From: Lachnospiraceae bacterium
GTDB taxonomy: Bacteria > Bacillota > Clostridia > Lachnospirales > Lachnospiraceae
Assembly: GCA_900769115.1 (NCBI GenBank)
Contig: CAAGFJ010000048.1
Coordinates: 1 to 13,173 of the forward strand
Length of the DNA: 13,173 nt
Direction of reading: 5' to 3'
Part shown: positions 8,408-13,173 of the stretch, piece by piece
Layout: each line of letters opens with the position of its first letter
How positions within the stretch are numbered: the first letter of the stretch is position 1
Notes under the pieces: generated by a model
What the model was told of the DNA's origin: nothing
What the model saw: the letters and a program-made list of their open reading frames with translations, nothing else
Database searches by the model: none
Program-made: the position numbers and the translations under genes

Positions 8408-8466
8408 CTTTGCATTTATATGTTCCACTGTACGAACTGCGTTTCCAGCCTTGCATACTCTATTCC

Positions 8467-9114
8467 TTAATCCAGACCTGCAATAATAAGCAGGATCGAA
8501 TACAACATATATCCGACACCAAGCGTTCCGATAATCTTAACTCCACACTTCTTCAAGGTCAGTAAAATGAGTGCCGAAACAACCGGGTTTAAAAGTATGA
8601 ACAGCTTTGGAACTGCAAGTGCTCCCGTCGTAATCGCAATCGCCACAATGATCGTTGAACCAAGCCAAAGTGACAAACCGCCAACAATCATCGGTCCCAT
8701 GACAACCGGATCAATGGACTTCATAACTTCTAAGCTCTCCTCATCGGATATCTTCTTGTGCAGCTTCTGATAGATAAGCGGCTTCATACAATAAATGACA
8801 TGACACGAAAAACCGGCATAACATCCAAGAAATGTGTTAATTCTTAATGCAAGTGCTAATGTTCCATTCTCCTTTGCAATCAGATCGGCAAGCAACCACA
8901 TCACAATATAAGCAGCCGGCTGTCCGATAAAAGAAAGCCATGATGACAAAATAAACCGCTTTGAAGTGACATCCGCCCACCATGAACTGACTCCACCTGT
9001 TGCGATCATCTCATCCTTATCCGGTTTTCCCGGTTTCACAAGCGGCACATCTGCCAAAGCTGCCACAAAGTTACCTATTATTCCAATTATACCAAATGCA
9101 ACATATGTATTCAT
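8467..9114 (-). CDS. polytopic membrane protein of unknown function (possibly DUF6796-like)
   Basis: A 215-residue hydrophobic protein with about six membrane helices: roughly residues 4-22, 53-75 (after a conserved-looking SSWWADVTSKRF loop), 86-107, 136-160, 165-185 and 190-212. A cytoplasm-like charged segment (KLHKKISDEESLEVMKS) lies near 115-133. I do not recognise it firmly; the arrangement of an N-terminal helix ending in Asp, a Trp-containing loop and a glycine-rich helix recalls, from memory only, DUF6796-type proteins of Clostridia. The start is well supported by AGGAGGAG at 9121-9128, six bases upstream. It has its own putative promoter with an operator-like inverted repeat, so it is probably a single regulated gene, 89 bases after the lipoprotein gene. 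The bidirectional terminator at 8374-8407 lies about 70-90 bases after the stop. No catalytic motif is visible. Confidence 0.75.
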   Translation of the reverse strand: MNTYVAFGIIGIIGNFVAALADVPLVKPGKPDKDEMIATGGVSSWWADVTSKRFILSSWLSFIGQPAAYIVMWLLADLIAKENGTLALALRINTFLGCYAGFSCHVIYCMKPLIYQKLHKKISDEESLEVMKSIDPVVMGPMIVGGLSLWLGSTIIVAIAITTGALAVPKLFILLNPVVSALILLTLKKCGVKIIGTLGVGYMLYSILLIIAGLD

Positions 9115-9138
9115 ATTATTCTCCTCCTGCCATCATTT

Positions 9139-9156
9139 AGTTAGTCATTACTAACT
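9139..9156. promoter_or_regulatory. inverted-repeat operator candidate
   Basis: A perfect 7-bp inverted repeat with a 4-base spacer, AGTTAGT-CATT-ACTAACT. It lies over the predicted transcription start of the membrane protein gene and 25 bases upstream of its ATG. Size and placement fit a dimeric repressor of TetR or MarR type; no regulator gene is present in the window. Confidence 0.5.
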
Positions 9157-9159
9157 GCC

Positions 9160-9188
9160 ATTCTAGCACACTCCTGACTATAATGCAA
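9160..9188 (-). promoter_or_regulatory. putative extended -10 promoter of the 215-residue membrane protein gene
   Basis: On the minus strand TGC-TAGAAT (TAGAAT at 9160-9165) forms an extended -10 element. A weak -35, TTGCAT (9183-9188), lies 17 bases upstream. The start of transcription would fall near 9153, inside the inverted repeat at 9139-9156. Confidence 0.45.
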
Positions 9189-9203
9189 CTAAGGGGGAGA
9201 TGC

Positions 9204-10223
9204 TTACGATACTGTAAAGGTCTTTATCGTCAGTCTGAAATCAACCTGATACACTCCAAACTCGATTCGATAATCTCCTTCGTCAAGTTCATCAATCAAA
9301 CTGCTTTTCATACTGACGGCTACTATATCGTCTCCGTCCTCACATTCAGTTACCAACATTATGTCTCTTGGTGTAATATCCACAACCTCATCATTTACTA
9401 TCTTGTACAGCTTACAATTCTGTTGCTCTTCCACATTTTGATTATCTCCGCTCAAGCAAAAATTGATAGAAGTTTGTCTTTCTTTATCAATCTCTCCATA
9501 TATATTATAAGTTTCTGGTATATATTGATAATCCACAACCTGCATCACGATTCCGTCCTGTTCGCTCATCGGTTCATATTCGTTATGATCAACAGCCAAT
9601 TCTGTATAACCATATTCCTTCACTCCACCGTACGCATCTATCGGCTCCGTCTCCTCATGTTCCGGATTCCAGCATCCTCTTTGTTCATCATATTCCTGAA
9701 CCTCTCTTACAATCTGCTGCTCATCCGCGAAATCACAATACGTTAACGTCATTCCCTCTGATAAGTTGATATTACACCTCTTGTTCCATTTATCAAATGA
9801 TACACCAGTAAGATCAATCCTGCTATCGTACACTAATGTCACATAATAGTAATTATCCCCACTTGTTACTTCCTGCTTATCAAACGAAAAATAATCATAC
9901 GGACATATGCCTGTAATATCTTCACACTCTCTTATAATCCTTTTATCTATATCTGTTTTCAAAGAATACATAAAAACAAGCATCAAGGTAGATTCATCCT
10001 GTCCACACTCTGAAACGCTTGCCGCAAGTCCAAAAACATTATCTTCAGGATAAAGCCTCCATTCAGCGGTATCGGTTATTGCATACGGATATTCGTTGGA
10101 AATTGCAGATCTTATATCATCCTCATGATGAGAATTCTTTTTCAGATCAACATTTCCATACTTACAGCCCGTCAGTACAAGCATTAGTAATATAACGATA
10201 GAAATGTTCCCTTTTCCTCTCAT
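9204..10223 (-). CDS. lipoprotein of unknown function
   Basis: A 339-residue secreted, lipid-anchored protein. The N-terminus has Arg/Lys at 2-4, a hydrophobic core (residues 7-17) and a lipobox LTGC with Cys20 as the lipidation site. The mature part is strongly acidic and rich in Tyr, with beta-type stretches such as NYYYVTLVYDSRIDL (about 125-140). The last 110 residues look like an immunoglobulin-like beta domain ending in DYRIEFGVYQVDFRLTIKTFTV, which recalls the Ig-like domains of other Firmicute lipoproteins; this is tentative. I cannot name a function. The ATG at 10221-10223 follows GGGTGG with only four bases between, a slightly close ribosome site. A degraded short ORF lies just upstream on the same strand, probably in the same transcript, starting from the promoter near 10523. 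No clear terminator separates it from the next minus-strand gene. Confidence 0.75.
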   Translation of the reverse strand: MRGKGNISIVILLMLVLTGCKYGNVDLKKNSHHEDDIRSAISNEYPYAITDTAEWRLYPEDNVFGLAASVSECGQDESTLMLVFMYSLKTDIDKRIIRECEDITGICPYDYFSFDKQEVTSGDNYYYVTLVYDSRIDLTGVSFDKWNKRCNINLSEGMTLTYCDFADEQQIVREVQEYDEQRGCWNPEHEETEPIDAYGGVKEYGYTELAVDHNEYEPMSEQDGIVMQVVDYQYIPETYNIYGEIDKERQTSINFCLSGDNQNVEEQQNCKLYKIVNDEVVDITPRDIMLVTECEDGDDIVAVSMKSSLIDELDEGDYRIEFGVYQVDFRLTIKTFTVS

Positions 10224-10250
10224 AGTTCCACCCGCCTCTAGCTCTCCGCT

Positions 10251-10429
10251 TCATCTTTCAATGATATTATTCTGCACTCCTAATACCAATCTTTCCCACT
10301 TGTATTACAGACAGATCTCTTCCACAAGTGCACACCACTCCTTCGAATACACTCCGAAAAATTCCTCGTGTCTCATATCATATTCATGAATGAGGGAAGT
10401 ACCTTCTCCCCAAATTCATGAATCGTCAT
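10251..10429 (-). pseudogene. degraded short gene upstream of the lipoprotein
   Basis: A good ribosome site (AAGGAG at 10439-10444) stands nine bases before an ATG at 10427-10429 that opens MTIHEFGEKVLPS... and stops after 18 codons. A second frame takes over with a protein-like reading (HEYDMRHEEFFGVYSKEWC...), then a TAA, then YKWERLVLGVQNNIIER and a TGA at 10251-10253. One frameshift plus one stop would join these into a peptide of about 60 residues. I do not recognise the family. The alternatives are a genuine 18-codon leader peptide or chance, because the region also contains an inverted repeat. Confidence 0.3.
10382..10423. repeat. imperfect inverted repeat with ATTCATGAAT at both ends
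   Basis: The 10-bp palindrome ATTCATGAAT occurs at 10382-10391 and again at 10414-10423, 32 bp (about three helical turns) apart. The sequence between is itself roughly symmetric around GTAC near 10399-10402 (GGGAAG on one side, CTTCTCCC on the other). It could fold into a hairpin or bind a protein pair. It sits over the start of the degraded ORF. Confidence 0.5.
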
Positions 10430-10522
10430 CTTCTACTTCTCCTTATCCTCATCTACTTAAATGTAATATTATAAAAGTAACGTGTATATATAAAATATGC
10501 TTCAGTTACATTTCATATACAA

Positions 10523-10549
10523 ATTATAGCATGCTTCCCCCAAAAGCAA
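10523..10549 (-). promoter_or_regulatory. putative promoter for the lipoprotein transcript
   Basis: On the minus strand TGC-TATAAT (TATAAT at 10523-10528) is a perfect extended -10. The -35 region is poor (TTGCTT at 10544-10549 with a 15-base spacer). A second TATAAT at 10468-10473, 38 bases before the short ORF, is an alternative -10. Either would transcribe the degraded ORF and the lipoprotein gene. Confidence 0.45.
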
Positions 10550-10624
10550 AAGGCAAAGCGCATTATGAACACCAGTCCTAAAAAACGGACAACCATCACC
10601 TATTTTTAATCATCCGCATATTTT

Positions 10625-10652
10625 CGTGCAATATATTGATATTTACGTGCAA
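10625..10652. promoter_or_regulatory. operator candidate of the antitoxin gene
   Basis: CGTGCAA occurs as a direct repeat at 10625-10631 and 10646-10652, exactly 21 bp (two helical turns) apart, on either side of the -35 box. The palindrome CAATATATTG (10629-10638) lies between and overlaps the -35. This is the expected place for autorepression by a ribbon-helix-helix antitoxin; that link is inferred. Confidence 0.5.
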
Positions 10653-10664
10653 ATAGCATATAAT
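10636..10664 (+). promoter_or_regulatory. promoter of the antitoxin gene
   Basis: TTGATA (10636-10641, 5/6 match), a 17-base spacer and a perfect TATAAT (10659-10664). Transcription should start near 10671, giving a very short leader with AAAGGA before the ATG at 10694. Confidence 0.75.
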
Positions 10665-10693
10665 ATAATTATAAATAGAAAGGACGTGATCTT

Positions 10694-10975
10694 ATGGCAA
10701 AATCAAGCACAAGTAATATCAGCATTCGTATGGACAGCAATCTCAAAGCGGCTGCAGAAGCATTATATGAAGAACTCGGAATGAATCTCAGTACCGCCTT
10801 TAATATCTTTGTCAGACAATCTTTACGTGAACGGGGAATTCCTTTCAAAATCACAGAAGTCACTCCTAACAAAGAAACCGTCTCTGCTATGCTAGAGGCA
10901 GAAAGGATTGCAAAAGATTCATCCGTAAAAGGTTATCATGATGTAGACGAATTCTTTACAGACCTTGATGCATGA
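10694..10975 (+). CDS. RelB/DinJ-family type II antitoxin, without an intact toxin
   Basis: A 93-residue protein. Residues 8-50 (SNISIRMDSNLKAAAEALYE then GMNLSTAFNIFVRQSLRERG) are the ribbon-helix-helix DNA-binding domain typical of RelB/DinJ antitoxins. The acidic tail (about 55-93, ending HDVDEFFTDLDA) is the part that wraps and neutralises a YafQ/RelE-type toxin in characterised pairs. It should bind its own promoter, where a direct repeat and a palindrome flank the -35. The TGA at 10973-10975 overlaps an ATG at 10972-10974 (ATGA), the usual coupling to a toxin gene, but the downstream frame resembles a toxin for only about ten codons before it runs into a terminator. This is therefore an orphan antitoxin, either a remnant or one acting on a toxin elsewhere. 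The ribosome site AAAGGA lies about ten bases before the ATG. Confidence 0.9.
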   Translation: MAKSSTSNISIRMDSNLKAAAEALYEELGMNLSTAFNIFVRQSLRERGIPFKITEVTPNKETVSAMLEAERIAKDSSVKGYHDVDEFFTDLDA

Positions 10976-11151
10976 CAAAATACGAGATTAAAAGCACAAT
11001 CACTCCTCTAAAAGAAAATAAGCGTAGCAGCCATAAAACTACTACGCTTATTTTCTTTTACATATCAATATTCCATTTCACAAGATCTCTTACTCTGCAG
11101 TTGCATCCTCGGAAGTTTTCGTCTCTGCCGGAGCTTCAACCACCGTCTTGA
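10972..11151 (+). pseudogene. stub of a YafQ/RelE-type toxin gene
   Basis: An ATG overlapping the antitoxin stop (ATGA) opens MTKYEIKSTI, which resembles the first strand of YafQ/RelE-type toxins. From about codon 11 the frame enters the hairpin terminator (11010-11059) and then runs antisense to the flotillin gene until TGA at 11149-11151; 59 codons in all, of which only the first ten or so look ancestral. The toxin core with its catalytic residues is missing. The likely cause is a deletion joining the toxin start to the flotillin terminator. Identification rests on position plus a short peptide, so it is tentative. Confidence 0.45.
11010..11059. terminator. long bidirectional hairpin terminator
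   Basis: Arms of 21 bases (11010-11030 and 11039-11059) pair with a single C/A mismatch near the 8-base loop CCATAAAA; 18 consecutive pairs are perfect (core AAGCGTAG/CTACGCTT). The lower stem is A-rich on one side and T-rich on the other, so a T-run follows the GC core in both directions. It separates the antitoxin/toxin stub (plus) from the flotillin gene (minus). Confidence 0.85.
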
Positions 11152-12607
11152 TTCCATCCAGACCTGTGATGTTCACATTCTTATTGACCTTTGCATCGTA
11201 TGTATTTGCACGCATGATATCTGCAATATCAATGCCGGTTACTTCCTTGACAGACTCCATTGTCTTTGCAAGTACCTGTGGTACATAGGAACCCATCGAA
11301 CCAACCCCGGAACCTTCACTGTTGCCGTCAATAATCGTAACCTTGTCGATCGTAGAGAGCGGTTCTGCAATTGCCTTTGCCATCTCCGGCAATGCCTTCA
11401 CGATCATTTCCACCATCGCTGCCTGTCCGTATTTCTTCATTGCTTCGGCTTTCTTCTCCAGTGCTTCCGCTTCCGCAAGTCCCTTTGCCTCGATTGCTTT
11501 TGCTTCCGCTTCACCGACTGCACGGATACCTTCTGCCTCCTGCTGCTTTGCATAAAGCTCCGCTTCTGCCTGTGCTTTCTTCGCCTCCGCTTCCTGCTGC
11601 TTCTCAAACTTATCCGCCTCGGCATTTCTCTGACGCTTGTAAAGCTCGGCATCTGCCTGCTGTTGTTTTGCAAACTTATCTGCTTCTGCTTTCTTACGGA
11701 TATCTGCATCAAGCGACTGCTCCATAACCTCCGCTTCTTTCTTCTTCAAGTCAACTTCCTTCTCCTGACGTGCGATATCTGCCTCGGTCTTTGTAACCTC
11801 AATTGTCTTACGCTGTGCTTCCTTCTGAATCTCGTAAGCTGCATCTGCTTCCGCATTTTTCGTATCTTCAATTGTCTTTAATTCTGCTTTCTTGATTGAC
11901 AGCTCATTCTGCTTAACAGCAATCTCTGTATCGGATAACACCTCTGCATCATTTGCTTCTTTTCTCGCCTGTGCCTGTGCAATTGCCACATCACGGTCTG
12001 CATTTGCTTTGGCAATACTTGCATTTTTCTGGATGGCTGCCATGTTATCCTGACCAAGTGCAATGATCAGATCATTCTGATCCTCTACATGCTGGATGTT
12101 ACAGGAAATAATCTCAATACCCAAACGGTTCATATCCACCTGCGCCTTCTCCTGCACCTGATCACCAAAGGACTTACGATCATTACACAAATCCTTCAGG
12201 CTGATCGTACCAATGATCTCTCGCATATTACCCTGCAAAGAATCTACCAGTGCTTCCATGATCTGCGGTTCCTTCATGTTCAGGAAGTTCTTCATGGCAA
12301 GCTGCATACCTTCTTCATCCGTACGGATCTTAACCTTTGCGACTGCATCGATATTTACACCGATAAAATCCAGTGTCGGTACATAATCTCCCGTCTTGAT
12401 ATCGATACTGATCTGTTTGATCAGCAGTTCATCCTTCCGTTCGAAGAATGGAAGCTTTAACCCTGCTTTACCAATCAGGATCTTCGGTGTCTTTCTTAAA
12501 CCGGAAATAATATACGCCTTATCCGGTGGCGACTTGACATAGCTGGTAAACAGGATCACCAGCAATACTACAACAACGACAATAGTTGCAATGATTGGAA
12601 CTGTCAT
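11090..12607 (-). CDS. flotillin-like SPFH-domain scaffold protein (FloT/YuaG type)
   Basis: A 505-residue membrane scaffold protein of the flotillin family, which organises membrane microdomains and affects membrane fluidity and signalling complexes in Bacillus. Residues 3-21 form one N-terminal membrane helix. The SPFH/PHB domain spans about 25-190 (opening SPPDKAYIISGLRKTPKILI). A very long Ala/Glu/Lys-rich coiled coil covers about 190-395, with internal repeats (AEADKF-KQQ at 308-316 and 329-338; AELYAKQQEAEG at 349-360). The C-terminal region holds KVTIIDG (422-428) and a Gly/Ser stretch. Length is close to B. subtilis YuaG. An ATG five codons upstream (12622) lacks a ribosome site and lies within ATGGAGGG, whose GGAGGG (12614-12619) is ideally placed for the ATG at 12607; I therefore use 12607. 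It appears monocistronic. No NfeD-type partner is seen next to it. Confidence 0.93.
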   Translation of the reverse strand: MTVPIIATIVVVVVLLVILFTSYVKSPPDKAYIISGLRKTPKILIGKAGLKLPFFERKDELLIKQISIDIKTGDYVPTLDFIGVNIDAVAKVKIRTDEEGMQLAMKNFLNMKEPQIMEALVDSLQGNMREIIGTISLKDLCNDRKSFGDQVQEKAQVDMNRLGIEIISCNIQHVEDQNDLIIALGQDNMAAIQKNASIAKANADRDVAIAQAQARKEANDAEVLSDTEIAVKQNELSIKKAELKTIEDTKNAEADAAYEIQKEAQRKTIEVTKTEADIARQEKEVDLKKKEAEVMEQSLDADIRKKAEADKFAKQQQADAELYKRQRNAEADKFEKQQEAEAKKAQAEAELYAKQQEAEGIRAVGEAEAKAIEAKGLAEAEALEKKAEAMKKYGQAAMVEMIVKALPEMAKAIAEPLSTIDKVTIIDGNSEGSGVGSMGSYVPQVLAKTMESVKEVTGIDIADIMRANTYDAKVNKNVNITGLDGIKTVVEAPAETKTSEDATAE

Positions 12608-12646
12608 ACTATAACCCTCCATATTCTGACAAATAAGTATAGTTTA

Positions 12647-12675
12647 ATTTTATCATATGTTACTATTAAAGTAAA
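12647..12675 (-). promoter_or_regulatory. putative promoter of the flotillin gene
   Basis: On the minus strand TTTACT (12670-12675), a 17-base spacer and TAAAAT (12647-12652) preceded by TGA, giving an extended -10. A TATACT nearer the gene is a possible alternative -10 but has no matching -35. The promoter lies directly after the terminator of the upstream gene. Confidence 0.5.
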
Positions 12676-12720
12676 AAATAACAGCATAACCTGCAAATCT
12701 ACAAGTCATGCTGTATTTTA
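12674..12720. terminator. intrinsic terminator after the GGGtGRT gene
   Basis: Read on the minus strand, ACAGCATGAC pairs with GTTATGCTGT (outer arms within 12681-12714), extended by further weaker pairs to a small loop. TATTTTTT follows at 12674-12680. It lies about 20 bases after the stop of the GGGtGRT-family gene. The opposite side also has a T-rich run. Confidence 0.8.
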
Positions 12721-12735
12721 TTAAGTATTCAATGC

Positions 12736-13173
12736 CTAGAACTTACCAGCCTTTGCTGCTTCCTCAATGGATACTGCAACTGCAACAGTCATACCAACCA
12801 TTGGGTTGTTACCAGCACCGATCAATCCCATCATCTCTACGTGAGCAGGAACGGATGAAGAACCAGCGAACTGCGCATCTGAATGCATACGTCCTAATGT
12901 ATCTGTCATACCATAAGAAGCAGGACCTGCTGCCATGTTATCTGGGTGAAGTGTACGTCCTGTACCACCACCTGATGCAACTGAGAAATACTTCTTACCT
13001 TTCTCTAAGCACTCCTTCTTGTAAGTACCTGCAACCGGATGCTGGAATCTTGTAGGGTTGGTTGAGTTACCGGTAATAGATACGTCAACGCCTTCCTTCC
13101 ACATGATAGCAACACCTTCTGGTACTGAGTTCGCACCATAGCAGTTAACCTTAGCACGAAGTCCTTCTGAATA
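12736..13173 (-). CDS. GGGtGRT-family protein, C-terminal part (runs off the right edge)
   Basis: The frame is open from the right edge to a TAG at 12736-12738, showing the last 145 residues; the start lies outside. The stretch SVASGGGTGRTLHPDN followed by MAAGPASYGMTDTLGRMHSD and SSSVPAHVEMMGLIGAGNNP carries the eponymous motif of the GGGtGRT protein family (Pfam PF14057 from memory), whose function is not established. Glycine-rich loops suggest nucleotide or cofactor binding, but this is only inference. In related genomes I recall it next to an IscU-like iron-sulfur scaffold gene; that neighbour would be beyond the edge. Codon use differs from the other genes here (GGT, GTT, CGT, AAC, AAG dominate), which points to strong expression. 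An intrinsic terminator follows within about 20 bases. Confidence 0.88.
   Translation of the reverse strand, partial: YSEGLRAKVNCYGANSVPEGVAIMWKEGVDVSITGNSTNPTRFQHPVAGTYKKECLEKGKKYFSVASGGGTGRTLHPDNMAAGPASYGMTDTLGRMHSDAQFAGSSSVPAHVEMMGLIGAGNNPMVGMTVAVAVSIEEAAKAGKF

Noticed and set aside
9183..9746. Open plus-strand frame of 187 codons
   Set aside because: It lies antisense to the lipoprotein gene, has a low-complexity hydrophobic composition with many Ile/Leu/His, and lacks a convincing ribosome site; the lipoprotein with its lipobox is far better supported.
10390..10581. Plus-strand frame of 63 codons in the intergenic region
   Set aside because: It reads antisense through the promoter and leader of the lipoprotein transcript and has no ribosome site; composition is not protein-like.
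11437..11712. Arg/Lys/Gln-rich minus-strand frame of 91 codons
   Set aside because: Out-of-frame reading of the coiled-coil repeats of the flotillin gene; not a real basic protein.
11322..11727. Ala/Ser/Pro/Leu-rich plus-strand open frames opposite the flotillin gene
   Set aside because: They mirror the repetitive Ala/Glu coiled-coil coding of the flotillin strand and have no independent signals.
11370..12040. DNA-level tandem repeats
   Set aside because: The repetition reflects heptad-like protein repeats (AEADKF-KQQ type) in the flotillin coiled coil and is too diverged at DNA level to be a repeat array.

Overview
The window looks like chromosome from a gut-type Lachnospiraceae (Firmicutes, Clostridia). 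It is moderately AT-rich by eye, has strong AGGAGG-type ribosome binding sites, and has sigma-A promoters with TATAAT boxes. It also carries a protein of the GGGtGRT family, which is typical of that group. The taxonomy is inferred; there is no rRNA, tRNA, CRISPR array, phage or insertion sequence here.

Left half (about 204-6835, minus strand): one transcription unit that looks like a complete signalling module. From its promoter near 6807-6835 it encodes, in order: (1) a roughly 1200-residue membrane sensor with an ECF S-component-like membrane domain, 14 Reg_prop propeller blades, a Y_Y_Y domain and a cytoplasmic HD-GYP phosphodiesterase; (2) a membrane-anchored BMP/PnrA-type solute-binding protein, overlapping the first gene by ATGA; (3) a soluble GAF-like/degenerate-GGDEF/EAL phosphodiesterase. 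There is no ABC transporter and no active diguanylate cyclase. The simplest reading is that an extracellular ligand, possibly a nucleoside, is sensed and the output is c-di-GMP breakdown. The first 200 bases hold only the possible tail of another gene and an unassigned stretch with inverted repeats.

Middle (6885-9204): a divergent plus-strand gene for an 11-TM sodium-coupled amino-acid symporter of the NSS (LeuT/MhsT) family, with its own promoter and a bidirectional terminator. It converges on a minus-strand 215-residue membrane protein of unknown function, whose putative promoter has a perfect inverted repeat over the predicted transcription start.

Right half (9204-13173): a minus-strand lipoprotein of unknown function; an intergenic region of about 470 bp with a degraded short ORF, an imperfect inverted repeat and two divergent promoters; a RelB/DinJ-type antitoxin whose overlapping toxin survives only as a stub; a long bidirectional hairpin terminator; a flotillin-like SPFH scaffold protein on the minus strand; another terminator; and the 3' part of a GGGtGRT-family gene that runs off the right edge.

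The most notable content is the ligand-sensing c-di-GMP-degrading operon. Next are the toxin-less antitoxin with its well-marked operator, and the inverted repeats around 9139-9156 and 10382-10423.
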